This document shows, piece after piece, positions 35,207 through 47,664 of a stretch of DNA of 64,000 bases. Below the pieces are notes generated by a model, which saw only the letters and a program-made list of their open reading frames with translations, made no database searches and had not been told where the DNA came from. Each line of letters starts with the position of its first letter. Within the stretch, counting starts at the first letter, position 1. The stretch comes from Nageia nagi (lineage: Eukaryota; Pinophyta). Both the position numbers and the translations under genes were made by a program. The stretch is taken from positions 199,516,001-199,580,000 of the forward strand of contig JBITNC010000001.1 in assembly GCA_050084985.1 (NCBI GenBank), in the 5' to 3' direction.

Positions 35207-35219
35207 CTCTAATACCACT
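35207..35219 (-). other. Primer-binding site of element C
   Basis: Minus strand TGGTATTAGAGCC, one base different from the canonical initiator-Met PBS. Confidence 0.88.
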
Positions 35220-36072
35220 ATGATGCGTTGTTCTAGGGTTTACTCCTCAAACATTGCCTAGGAGAGGGACATTTGGCTTCTTGCTCCAAAATTGTTCAAA
35301 ACAAGCTCATACATACCTAAAATATTTGATGAATTGCTAGAAATGAAAAATATGAAATCAAACTTGTAGAAAATGCCTTCAAATCTAATGTCTAGATATG
35401 ATTAGAAATTACAAAATTAATGCAAATCAACAACTTGATGAAGGAGCAAATCAGGAAGTAAACAATGCAAAATACCACTCTAGATCCAATGTCCAAGGAT
35501 AGGAAGATAAATAGCAAGATATGGATAGAAAAATGTAATTATATTGATTAAATAATGGCAAAAGGACAATTACACATATTTTTATCAACCTAAAGATCTT
35601 GTTCTAGGAATACCTCCAATAGGGTTACTTCAAATGGATCCAAGGCATCACTAATCCTAGAAATAATGAGGTGCAGATTAGGTCTCCTCTATAGCAACTA
35701 TGATGGAACTAGTAACATTCCTCTCAAGATGGCAAGAGTAAGTTCAAAGGTAGCCTCCTATCCCCTCAATACCTCAAATGCAAGTTGCCCTACAAGTGGT
35801 GAAGAAAGAGTTCTCACATTCAATCTAGAAAAAGGGTTTAATATCAAAATTAGCATATCTCATAATGGATACTTATCCTCCTTTTATAGGTGAGGGTGAT
35901 TATCTTATAATCTTGCATTGAGATGATCCAATGATGGAGAGATGTGATATATGTGCTCATGCATGCAATGTATAATATGATAATGAATGAATTCACATAT
36001 AAGGGCTAGGAATGCTAATGTTTAAGAGGAGGTGATGTCGAAGCACCTTGTGACCATTTCTATAGGTCCAAG

Positions 36073-36661
36073 TGTAGATGTCTCAAAATGAATTATTATT
36101 ATTTAAATAATTTATTTTATAACATCAAGGAGATTTATTGTAAAAAGGGGTTAAAATAATACCCAAGAAAATATAATCAATGTAATTGACCATTGTATAA
36201 TGTAATAAGGGATCAAATGTCTAAAAAACTCCTCAAATGATGTAATGTGCAATGATCCCAAGAATCCAAGAAGACAAGGATGTTGCTATATAAAGACATC
36301 AAAGGCAATACAAAAGATATCATGCAAGAGTAACAAAAGATCCTAGAGAGACTCTAATGAATGCAATATCACTCTATCCTATGAATAATTATGTTTTGTA
36401 TCACCACCTCTACATAGATCTATTAAATCCTTCATTTTGCTCTTGCATTCTTTTATTCCATTCATAATTCTATTTATTCCATGATGTTGGTGGTGTAGTA
36501 CTTATGGGCCATTGGCGGTGTACATATGGATGAATGCATGTTTTTGTTTGATGAATGGATTTCTTTATGTGATTTTGATGAAGGTACATTGATTATCATT
36601 ATTTGTTGTTACCATATTTCTGATATATGCTTCAATATAATATTGTAGACAAATAGTGTGT
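36073..36661 (+). repeat. LTR1 of element D, with TATA-like box
   Basis: Begins TGTAGATGTC and contains CTATATAAA at 36286-36294, a probable promoter core. It stops at AAATAGTGTGT, 35 bp short of the LTR3 end. Confidence 0.87.
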
Positions 36662-37553
36662 ACCATGAACATAAAATGCAAGTATGCTAATGGTCAACAA
36701 TATGACTAGTGAGAGTTTACTCACTTAAAAGTTAAATTGATGATGTGGTCATGAGCAAGATGTTGACATTGGCTCATACCCAATGGATGATACAACTTGC
36801 TATTTATCCATATAGTTTTTGCTTTGAACCATATAAAGCATAATATCTTTGGGTCATAGACATAAACATATGACCATCGATGGCCAATGATATATATAGT
36901 GAGAGTTCACTCACCTAAAAGATAAATTGACAATGCAACCATAAGTAGATTGTTGACATTATCTCATCTCCAATGGATGCCATGACTCACTATGCATCCA
37001 TAATTTTTATGCAATGTGTGAATAACACCTTTTTGTAGGTATCTACATTGTGAAGAATAGAAAAAAGTACAAAGAAACCTACATCATTAGCGATGTGCTT
37101 ACTATTCCTACATCACCAACAACATATAAATCATTATAAAAAAAGATTACCTCCTCTATTTCAATTCATGGATGTAAGTGTGATAAATTATTATGTATTA
37201 GACATAATGAAATGACCAAATTCATGGTTGAATAGTGTAAGGGAAAAAATGATATATTTCATTTTAGAGATTGGATATGGGATCATAAGACTACTTGATA
37301 GTAGAGTTCCTTCCAAAATAAAGATATCATAGTAGCTGGAGAGATGCAATTATTTAGATTTTTCATTGGTTGCACCACTCAAGGATCTTTCCAAAGGCAT
37401 TCAAGCCAAAAGGGGGTAGCAAAGGACCCTCACCATCAACATCAACTGATAATGTAGCAAAGAGTTCAAATTTTTTTTAAAAAAATTCTTTTGAAATTAT
37501 TCTTTGGACATTTAATTTCATTACTTCAATCACACCTCCAAAGAGGGGCAAAA
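36662..37553 (+). other. Internal region 1 of element D, with an about 200-bp degenerate duplication
   Basis: Words around GTGAGAGTTYACTCAC, GTTGACATT.TCTCAT and CCAATGGATG occur twice, near 36700-36790 and 36895-37000. No open frame of note. Repeats as internal region 2 at 38146-39048. Confidence 0.75.
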
Positions 37554-38145
37554 CGTAGATGTCTAAAAGTGAATTATTATTTTTAAATAATTCATTTTAT
37601 AGAATCAAAGATATTTATTGTAAAAAGGGGTTAAAATAATACCCAAGGTAATGTAATCAATGTAATGGACCATTGTACAATGTAAGAAGGGGTCAAATGT
37701 CAAAGACTTCTCAAATTATGTAATGTGTAATGATCCTAAGAATCCAAGAAGATAAGAATGTTGCTATATAAATATATCAAAGGCAACACAAAAGATATCA
37801 TGTAAGAGTACCAAAAGATCCTAGAGAGATTCCAACGAATGCAATATCACTCTATCCTACCAATAACAATGTTTTGTAACACCACCTATGCATAGATTTT
37901 TTTAACCCTTCATTTCACTCTCGTATGCTTTAGTCCATTCATAATAATATTTATTCCATGACACTGGCAGTGTAACACTTATGGGCCATTAGCAGCATGC
38001 ATATGGATGAATGCATGTTCGTATTTGATGAATGGATTTCTTTATATGATATTTATGTGATTGTGATGAAGGTACATTGATTATTATTATTAATTATTAT
38101 CATATTTTTGATATATGCTTCAATATAATATTGTAGACAAATAGT
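37554..38145 (+). repeat. LTR2 of element D
   Basis: Begins CGTAGATGTC (first base changed from T) and ends AAATAGT like LTR1, sharing its 3' truncation. Confidence 0.87.
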
Positions 38146-39048
38146 TCAAACCATGGACATAAAATGCAAGGTCACTAATGGCCAATGATATGACTAGTGA
38201 GAGTTCACTTAAAAGCTAAATCGATGATGCATCCATGAGCAAGATGTTGACATTGGCTCATCCCAAATGGATGCTACAACTTGTTATGTATTCATATGGT
38301 TTTTGCTTTGAACCATAGAAAGCATAATGTCTTCAGGTCATAGACATAAAATGTATGATCACCAATGGCCAACGATATATATAGTGCAAGTTCACTTACT
38401 TAAAAGATAAATCTATGATGCAGTTGTAAATAGATTGTTAATATTGGCTCATCTCCAATGGATGACACAACTCACTATACATCCAAAATATTTTATGGAA
38501 AGTATGACTAACACCTTTTTGCAAGTATCTACATCATGAAGAACATAAGAAAGTACAAAGAAATCTATGTCATCAATGGGTGCTTATTGTTCTTACACTG
38601 GCAAGAGCATATAAATCATTGAAAATTCATTAGAACAAAAGATTGCCTTCTCTATTTCAAGGCATGGATGTAAGTGTGAGAGATTCTCAGGTATCAGATA
38701 CAACAAAACTACCATATTCATGGTTAAATAGTGCAAGGGGCAAATAGATATATTTCATTTTAGAGATTGGACATGGGACCATAGGACTACTTGATAGAAG
38801 AGTTCCTTCTAGAACAAAGACATCACAGTAGCTAGAGAGATGCAATTCTCCAAATTTTGCCTTGGTTGTACCACTCAAGGACATTTCCTAGTTCATCCAA
38901 GCTAAAAGGGGGTAGAAAAGGACCCTCATCATCAACATCAACTAATAGTACAACAAAGAGTTCAAAGTTCTAAAAAATAATTCTTTTGAAATTATTCTTT
39001 GGACATGTAACTTCATTTCTTTAATCACATCTCCAAAGAGGGACAAAA

Positions 39049-39683
39049 TCTAGATGCTTAAAAATGAATTATTATTATTTAAATAATTCATTTTATAGCA
39101 TTAAGAATATTTATTGTAAAAAGGGGTTAAAATAATACCCAAGGCAATGTAATCAATGTAATGGACCATTGTACAATGTAAGAAGGGATCAAATATCTAA
39201 AAGACTCCTCAAATGATCTAATGTGCAATGATCCCAAAAATCCAAGAAGATAAAGACATTTATATATAAAAACATCAAAGGAAACACAAAAGATATCAAG
39301 CAAGAGTACCAAAAGATCCTAGAGAGACTCCAACAAATGCAATATCAGTTTATCCTACCAATAATGATGTTTTGTAACACTACCTATGCATAGATTTGTT
39401 AAACCCTTCGTTTCGCTCTTGCATGCTTTTATTCCATTCATAATTCTATTTGTTTCATGATGCTAGTGGCGTAGCACTTATGGGCCATTGGCTATGTGCA
39501 TATGGGTGAATGCATGTTCGTGTTTGATGAATGGATTGCTTTATGTGATGTGTATGCAATTGCAATGAAGATATATTGATTATTATTATTTATTGTTGCC
39601 ATATTTCTAATATATGCTTCAATATAATATTGTAGACAAATAGTGTGTCAATTATATCATTTATACATTATTTAAGGTCTACA
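39049..39683 (+). repeat. LTR3 of element D (complete 3' end)
   Basis: 635 bp, begins TCTAGATGC and ends AAGGTCTACA. The only copy with the terminal 35 bp. Confidence 0.87.
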
Positions 39684-40194
39684 CCAAGTTCTAAGGAGGT
39701 CCAATGTGGGATCTTAGGATGCTCACATGCCCAACATACATGATAGGAAGTCATTCACTTGCCTTGATATTACCAATGCCTAGTTCAAAGTGCCACATTT
39801 AACCTTGGAGATCCAAATGACCTCCTAGTTAGTATAATCATCTAGGAGGATGCTCTACCTCAAAGAGGGGATAACTAATGAATAGAGATATAGTTAATGC
39901 CAATATTACAATCATCAAGGCCAAGATATGCAACATCTCATTTAAGGAGGCTAATATTGTATTTAAATATAATTACATTAGTATTACAAATACAACATTA
40001 TTGATATTTTAATAATTAAACTAAAAATAAATAAAGAACCATTTATTTCACAATTAGAGATTTATTAAGTCTTTAAGTGGAATGTACAACATTTTATTCA
40101 AATTCTACATTAATATAAAAAATCACTCCTTAATTAATGTTCCCATTTATCAAAGGTGAAATGGGAAAATGCCTAAAAAAATGGGGACATTATA

Positions 40195-41389
40195 GCCTAA
40201 AATGTTATTATGCTCTTATATGAAAAGATTAATAACAAACAACCTATATGATTATTCAAGATATTGCAATCCTAAATGATAAGATAACAATGATTGATAA
40301 AAAAGAAATGGTACATTTTTTTTTAGAATTTTGTTTTTTTGATTGCCTCTTATCTTGTCTAATGATAATTGCTTTTATGGTTCTTTTCCCTCTTGTTTAG
40401 TTTTCTTAAAGATTTATCTAGTCAAACATTTTCAAGGTGAGGCTCAATATCTAAGGGTGTGCATCACTTAAAAGAGGGGATAATACCATCTTGGTGATGA
40501 AATTCATGTGTGGGTGAGACCATGGGTATAAATTCCATGTATCCCAATAAGAGCCTAAGATAATGTGTAATTAATGATGCAATGCTGAAAATAAAATTGA
40601 TAAGCAATTATATATTAATGCAATGTTAACCCTTCAAGATAATGAAAGCACTTCCACCAAGATATGATTTTGATTTTTTTGATTTCTATTTTTTGAAATG
40701 AAAAGTTAGGATGCACATAATTGATAAAATGCTAATCTAGAGCACAAAAAAGTGAGATACAAGCTTAGGGGTCTCTATCTCCAAGCTCCCATTGTACAAT
40801 ACCTATTTTACACACTCTGATCCTAATCAAACTCTATAAGATTGATTAGTAATACCAACTAATAGGTTGATCAACTAATCAATCATAGTGGTACCTAGAT
40901 AAATTTTAAATATCTAAAATAAAAATAAACCCTCTGATAAGGGTGAAAAAAATCATACAAATAAACTAGCTATGGATTGTTATTTCCTACTAAAACTATT
41001 ATTCTTTTATAGGAAAAAAAAAAAAACTTATCCAAAATGCTTAAAACAATATAAAAATAATAAAATGATAGAGATAGAGCTAATAAAAATGTTAAGTACC
41101 AATATACATTTACTAATTGACCTATATAGGGTCAATCTATAGGGTCTTATTGGTCTAATGCAAACCAATTGGATTTTAGCATTGATTGAAGTTATAAAAC
41201 TTTTAGATATACTCTATGGATGATGTATCTTTGAACCCTACAAAACATAAAAATAGATCATGACCTAAAAATTCTAAAATAGATATAAGGGCCAAAAAAT
41301 AAAAAACAACATAATAGAGTTAGGTTTTAGATATCTTCTCCCAATTTTGTTATGTCAAGAACTAAGGGGTCCCATAGTGAGAACCATTT
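40195..41389 (-). other. 5' leader of element E
   Basis: Non-coding, AT-rich. The right edge (41368-41386, minus strand TGGTTCTCACTATGGGACC) resembles the PBS used by plant Tat-type elements after C-to-T and G-to-A decay. Confidence 0.55.
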
Positions 41390-42421
41390 TGTAGTACTCT
41401 ATTTCTAACCTAAATACTCTGTACTAAAAATTCAAAGGGTCTACTTAAGGAATAATGATGAGAATTTATCTTTTGTGATAATCATATGCTTTTTGATTTC
41501 TAAAATCTTGCATGCATAAATATGTTAGTGGGTAACTTCAATCTCCAAGTCCTTGAGACCTTGGATATGAGCCAATATTATGAAACCCTAGATAAAAGGC
41601 AATGTAATCCCCCTCTTCCATAATCAAATGGATAATAGAAAGATAAAATATGCTTAATTCATAATGATATGATGTGTTATCCTATAATTTATGCTTTTTA
41701 GTTGTTTTTTTTGATAAAATGATGTGCATGCTATAGATCTATGCTAAAATGCTTTTCCATGTCATGGATCTATGCTAAAATTCTAATTGTTGAATATGAA
41801 AATATTGAATAAAATGATAAAATTAAATGATATAAAATTTAGTATGGATTTAGTCTAATATGCATTTATATGCAAATATTAAAATAAAATTTAAGCTAAG
41901 AAAAGGATATGCACTATCTCCATAGCTCAAAATGCCTTTATATACTTGCAAAAACTCAAAAGTATACTACACCTTTGTTAACAATAGTGAAATATTACTC
42001 ATATGTTCATGGTGGTTGCCTTAGGATTCAAAAGATAGGACATACAATGCTAGAGGGCTTAGGGTTTTAAACTTGGCTCAAGGTGACTATAGATCAAAGA
42101 TTCATCTTGGATGATAACAAAGGTTAGAATTCAAAATGGGGATAGAGATATAAAAATGAAATGATTTTAACTTTTAAACTTTTATTAAACCTAATTGGAT
42201 GACTTATTGATTGATCGATAGGTTGATTAGGGTTCATAGACTTACCAATATGATTGACTAAATGGAATGATGATTGGTAGGATGACCTATTTGATTAATT
42301 TGATCATATTTTAACCAATATTTGATTTATTCTTGAACAAGTGTTCAAAATGGTTTTTTAATGATTTTATTTGGCTAGGTTGACATGTATGCTCAAGATA
42401 TACAATTTTGAGGTGTTTACA
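41390..42421 (-). repeat. 5' LTR of element E (right)
   Basis: 1032 bp, TGTAGTACTC..GTGTTTACA in + orientation. Direct repeat of 21925-22927. Confidence 0.85.
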
Positions 42422-44425
42422 GTATCTATCAACTAAGGTACTAGAACAATGATGCTTAATAGGAGGTCATATCACTTATGCATATTGCATACAACTTCTA
42501 TAACATTCAACTTAGGTCAAAAATGTAGTTTGGCATCTGTTACTGAGTAACAAGGTGTTCAACAAAGAATGAGCTTTAAGGGTGTCACTTTTTTAAGTAG
42601 GAAAGAATTATGAGTGATTTATCTCACTATAGCGATGTACCATGCATTATTGATCATCAAGTGGTCAAGGAATAAGCAAGTGATTCAAGGGGAAAGTATT
42701 TCTTATCTTTACTGAGGGGCTTAGGTTGAGGTTCTCTCTATTTACATAGAATAACTATGGTCTCTAATGGGATTGATATAATAACAAGCACTTGGGCCTA
42801 GAAGGTGTTCATAATAGGTTGACATTCACCAACAAGTATAGGTTCATCTATCTTTTAAAACTTCTCTCTCAACCAATGCAATTTGGGTCAAAAAATATTC
42901 ACTAAGAAACAATAGTTGCACCATTTATTCTCTTGGTGAAAGTCTAAATGGTATCTCCTACTAGATAGTTTGGCATATAGTAAGAATGCATGCATTGTAT
43001 CACCTCTATACTTGTTGTGTATATGAGTAATGTGGGGTAGACTATAATTAAGTAGTCATATTTAGAGATTTCATAGGATGTATTAGAAAGTTGGATCATA
43101 CCAAGTGAGATGATCACACAAGTTCCCCATCAACATTATTAGCCCAAGGAAAGGTGACATGGATTAAGGTCTCTATCATTGTATACTTTAGGGGTGAAGA
43201 GTAATTTGAATATAGTTTTTCATTAGTCCTTCAGAAGATATATGGCATCCAACATATTCCATAAGTGGTGTGGAATTCTTATAGGTGTATGAGTTGTTAG
43301 GCAAGTGTGATGCACTCTATGTACAATTCATGATTCAATATATTAGTTTGTATTTCTAGTTATTAGTTGATGAAGGAAGAAACCATAATAAAAATGATTA
43401 ATTGAGTTTTACCAAATTGTTAGTTCATTATGAGAGAGTAATATTTATGATATTAAAAACTAAATAGGTAATAATTTATATAAGATCTATTAGTGTTCAA
43501 CTTATACTTTTACATTATTATTTATAGTTTTCTTATGCATGTTTTTTGCTTCATATGTTTATAATTTACATTTGAAGTGCACTTGTAATATTGTAGAATA
43601 TTTCACAAGTTTAATTCAAAAAAATATTTCAAACTCAACATTATAGGAATTTAAAAATAACTTTCATTCACCTAATTATTTTAATTAGTGGGTTCTATCT
43701 ATTATATACATGCATGGATAGAAATTGTAAAATTACATTAGCTTAGAATCATATGAAAGGAATATATTTAACCACTTTATAACAAATAATTTATTAAAAT
43801 TGAATATTGAAAAAATTATTTAGTAATTAGTATATGTAATTGGCATAATATCGATAAATTATATCATAACATAAATCATTAGTATTCAATGTTGCATTTT
43901 CATTTTTGTTATATGTTATATTATTCAATTGAAAGGAGCCTACCATGTATTAAGAGGACTTAGATATCAACTAATCTCATAATATATTAGAGGAGGTTCT
44001 TATCCTTTTTTCTTTTTTTTTTTGTTTGTGACACACTCTTGGGATGAGTGAAAATGGTGGATGACCATTTTGGAGGAAATTGATCATTCTTTATATTGCT
44101 ATAAAGTCAAATTTGGAATTTTGTAATACTAAAGTAATGTAATCTCACATTTTAGAAAGAGGGGAATGGAAAATTATAAAGGTTTTAATCATAAGCAATT
44201 ATATTTATTTATGTTAGTTCATTTATTATAGGTCCATTTATTACATATTGTTATTAATTCATATCATTTTCTATTATTTATTCCATTATTAATTATCTAG
44301 ATTTTTTCTAGAAATAATATGATTTTAGTTGAGTCATAAATTAGCCTAAGGGTTACTTTAGCAATACATTTCGGTGAAGTTGATATTATTTATCTTATTT
44401 TAAATTTTTATCTTTTATTGTAAAT
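42422..44425. other. Unassigned AT-rich sequence
   Basis: No coding motif. A TGTTAGGCAAGTG start at 43291, after a weak purine-rich patch, resembles 20845 and may be another LTR fragment. Confidence 0.4.
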
Positions 44426-44974
44426 TGGAGAATCTAAGTAGATTCAATAATCTAAATTTACATACATTCAACAATGGAGAAAATACAAACTCACAAATAT
44501 AAATCAACAATGGAGCAACACATAATTTATGCATATAATTTAAAATTGAATATATAAATAGTAGAATAAAATATGTATAATATTAAATGGATTTTAGCTG
44601 GAACCCTCACCCAACACCCCACACTTGACTTGGTCTCTTACACCAAGCTACATACCAAAATGTGACAATCCAATTACATAAGCAAGCTAATAACCAAATA
44701 CATCACATCCCAGAGAGAACATAACAACCAAAATGTGAAACAAATGGAAAAGAAATGAATAAAATATGAAAAGACTCAAAATTAGGTGAAGTGTAACACC
44801 CACAAAATGTGATTGTAGAAACATGGTCACATTTGGTCCAGAATGTGGTTGTTACTATCTTTGGCACTGATTAAACTTGGTGATGGTTATGTTTCTATGC
44901 AAAGAGTGTGAAAGTCAATTTTAAGGTTGAATCTTCAAGTCAAGTGCAAATATTATCAAGCCCAATTTCCAACA
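44426..44974 (-). repeat. 3' LTR of element F (left)
   Basis: 549 bp. Shares GAATCTAAGTAGATT, TACATACATTCAACAATGGAG, GAACCCTCACCCAA and the terminal CCCAATTT..ACA with the right LTR. Confidence 0.9.
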
Positions 44975-45097
44975 TTCTTGCCATTAATGTTGAAGAAACT
45001 CAAGAATGAGTTTTGAAGTATCACACATCAATTGAAAGAGCCTTTTTATGCCTCTTCCAATTTGTGACAAAAAATCTAAAAGTTGAAAAATCTTTAG

Positions 45098-47029
45098 TTA
45101 GCACCCATCATGCTTCCATTTTGCATCACACTTCAACTCTTCATGAGGACTATCCTTCAACATGCTTCCTTTTTCTTTTAATAAAAATCTAGGTGCCTTT
45201 TGATGACAAACTCCCCCTTCATAAAAAAACTCATAACTTTTATGAAAATTCACATACTTAATAAAAGTGCTCCAAGAGCATACAAAATTGTTTTCACCAA
45301 TATTAATCCAGCCATTACCAACATTTAGATCACATTGATCCATCTTATTATGCCAAATAATAATCTCATATACTTGCATACAAATAATCACATAAAACAT
45401 AGCCAATAATTGACTAATCACTAATGCAATCAAATAACCCTATCCACATAAACAAATTCTCTTTTCCACATAATGTACAACCAGGAATTATTTATCTTCC
45501 ACAAAAAAATCAACCATGATATGACTACCCACACTTGCCAATATTGAATGGTTCTTAAAAAATAAAATATAGTCCTCATTTTCTTTTTCTTCCTCCTAAT
45601 TAAGGTATTCAAACTCATACTATTATACACAACAAATTTGCACCAATGAATTTACACAAAAAATAAATTATAATTTTTGTTCACAAAAGAAACCTTTTAA
45701 TGATGTCTTTGTAATATATTCATAATTTTGTATAAATATAATCAACAAAATAATCTCAATACTATCCAACAAATAACATTCTCCTTCCATTGGTGCTATA
45801 AAAATAACATTTTCATTTTTCATACCAAATGTGCTTCATGGAGATTTTATCGCAAAACAAGCTTCATCCTCTTCATTCATCTTCATTGCCTCGTCATACT
45901 GGTACATAATTTTATTTTTTTTATTGCAAGTGCACTCGTTGGTGCCACTTCAACAAAATAATCATCTTTATCATTTATTACTTCCTCTATAAAATAGTCC
46001 TTATTTTTAGAAAATAATTTTGAGTTCCACATGCTCCATACATTGCCTTTACAAGATAATTTTCATCCTTCATTATCATTGCAACATCAACATCATTAAT
46101 GTATATCTCTCCAATAAGATAATATTTACTATTATCTTTCTCAAGCAAAAAATCAAGAATAATGCTAATGGATTTTACCTCATTTCAAAAATAAAATTTG
46201 ATCATTGATCCCAAAATGGATCAACCATAGTCTTCCTAACCAAATCAAGTTTTTCTTCAACATAGTATTCAAGAAAACTCTCCTCCATGAGTCTTCCTCT
46301 TTCAATAATCAAATCTAATTTTACAAGATAACCAAATTCCATTTCATCTTCAACATAACACTCTTTCATGAGCATTGCTTCTTCAAAATTTAAATCAACC
46401 TTTTCAAAACAATCATCTCCCATTCTTGATGAATGGTATTCACTCAAACTTTCCTCCATGTGCACTTTTTTTTTCATCAAAAATAAAATTTGGTTTTGCT
46501 AAAAATGTGGGTATGCCTTTTCAAGGCAATAATTTACTTCTTTCGAGCAAATCTTCAAGCCATTATATTGTTACAACTTCTTTTTTTAATTCCAAAATAA
46601 TATTTTTAAGGAATATCTCCACTCTTTGTGAGTGGCCTTAAAATTGGCACTTCATCACACAAATTTTTTCTTCATTTTTCTTCCCCTTTGGAGGAACTCT
46701 AACATCAACACTCTCTCTTTATAGTAAGTCTTCAAAAACTACACTTTTATCACAAACATCATTATCAAAAGCAACATTAGTCTTGTTAAAACAAACATTA
46801 ATAAAATATTTTGGAATAATATTTTATGCCTTCTCCATGAGATAATCTTCAATAATGCTCCCTTAAAGTTCTCCAAAAACAACATCTGTAACAACAATGG
46901 CTTCATCTTCATTTGCATAACCTTTATCAACAACAAATCCTCTTCTTTCCTCTTCTTTCCTCTAGAAGAATATAAACATATTCTTAGAGAAACAACAACT
47001 TCTTCTTCTTCAATTGGCTTCATCTTCAT
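45098..47029 (-). pseudogene. Unidentified acidic coding-like region of element F
   Basis: Minus-strand open stretches are 46739-47029, 46202-46480, 45430-45630 and 45098-45433, the order being from PBS to 3' LTR. The second is Glu/Met/Lys-rich with repeated MEES..EYYVEE and MKECYVEDE words. The last has GNGWINIGENNFVCSWSTF. No known family was recognised. The Glu-rich part comes from DNA-level reiteration of CTTCATCTTC on the + strand. It may be a decayed element protein without enzymatic domains. Confidence 0.4.
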
Positions 47030-47135
47030 TTACATAACTTCTATCAGCAACAAATCCTCTTATTCCTCCTCTTTCTCTAGAAGAATATAAACATATTCTT
47101 AGAGAAATAACAACTTCTTCATCTTCAACATAATT
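46898..47135. repeat. Tandem duplication of about 125 bp with internal hairpin
   Basis: GGCTTCATCTTCATTT..CAACAAATCCTCTT occurs twice. Each copy ends with CTCTAGAAGAATAT and, after a 4-base loop, ATATTCTTAGAG, an almost perfect inverted repeat. Confidence 0.75.
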
Positions 47136-47650
47136 CTCAAATATGGAATAAAAATGTTCCCTCTTGCTCAAAAAACATACATTTTATGGAGTGATTTTAT
47201 CAGCCAAAAAATAAACCTACAACTTTTTCCATACTTTCCAAGATATCCTACAACATGAAATAAGTGTAAAAATATTCTTCTTCATGCTTTTTCTGATACC
47301 TAGAAGAGCCAAATAATTTTGGTATTGTTAATATTTTCTTAATCTTCTTCCTCTCCTTCAAGAGAGATCCAATATTCTGGTTCAACATACCCATATTCAA
47401 TAATTTCCCATAGCCCTTTACCTATCAATAATGTCTTCATTTTTATACTCCAAACATAAAATGCTCTCCATCAAATTCTGGTAGTGGTAAGAAGTTAGTC
47501 TTGATATCCATTATAGTAGAGAAACAAGAAATCCCAAAACAAATCAATAAGAAAATAATTTTATAAAATTATCTCCAAGATCCCCATAGGTTTACTCTAG
47601 CTCTCCAATCTACCAAGCTTTCTCAAACCCATGAAATCAATCCAGTCATG

Positions 47651-47662
47651 GCTTTGATACCA
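47651..47662 (-). other. Primer-binding site of element F
   Basis: Minus strand TGGTATCAAAGC, initiator-Met type, two bases from the LTR. Confidence 0.88.
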
Positions 47663-47664
47663 GA

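Larger units (their letters stand above)
36073..39683 (+). mobile_element. Small LTR element D with three LTRs and two internal regions
   Basis: 3611 bp, flanked by identical CCAAG target duplications (36068-36072, 39684-39688). LTR1 36073-36661, LTR2 37554-38145, LTR3 39049-39683. Internal regions of about 0.9 kb lie between them; unit period 1481 and 1495 bp. The outer termini TGTAGATG and TCTACA are inverted. LTR1 and LTR2 both lack the last about 35 bp present in LTR3, and no PBS is visible after them. AAAGAGGGGCAAAA before LTR2 and LTR3 acts as polypurine tract, giving + orientation. There is no protein-coding domain: a TRIM/small-LARD type element. Confidence 0.88.
30281..40194 (-). mobile_element. 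LTR retrotransposon C, gag-protease only, inside E and hosting D
   Basis: LTRs: left 30281-31630; right 35221-40194, split by D. The initiator-Met PBS reads TGGTATTAGAGCC on the minus strand (35207-35219), directly left of the right LTR. GGGAGGGTGGACT on the minus strand precedes the left LTR. The 3.6-kb interior carries a gag domain, a protease, and a degenerate 61-bp minisatellite upstream, but no RT, RNase H or integrase. The protease ends less than 100 bp from the 3' LTR, so pol is deleted, not hidden. Target duplication is not convincing (AACTA versus GCCTA). Confidence 0.85.
35221..40194 (-). repeat. 5' LTR of element C (right), interrupted by element D
   Basis: Parts 35221-36072 and 39684-40194. 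The LTR sequence resumes exactly after D, with CCAAG duplicated on both sides. Confidence 0.9.
21925..42421 (-). mobile_element. Tat/Ogre-like gypsy element E, host to nested B, C and D
   Basis: 20.5 kb as it stands, about 7 kb without insertions. LTRs at 21925-22927 and 41390-42421 are direct repeats of about 1 kb. Flanks ATATC (21920-21924) and GTATC (42422-42426) are a 5-bp target duplication with one transition. The PBS lies left of the right LTR and a polypurine tract right of the left LTR, so the element is on the minus strand. Its own interior is 22928-23387, 26902-30280 and 40195-41389. A Tat-type gag is readable at about 27800-29000. I find no RT or integrase in the 1.4 kb of own interior between gag and the 3' LTR, so it is non-autonomous. 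Confidence 0.8.

Noticed and set aside
46202-46641. Host gene for a Glu-rich protein
   Set aside because: It lies wholly inside LTR element F, bounded by exact target duplications, and both strands are open only because of reiteration.
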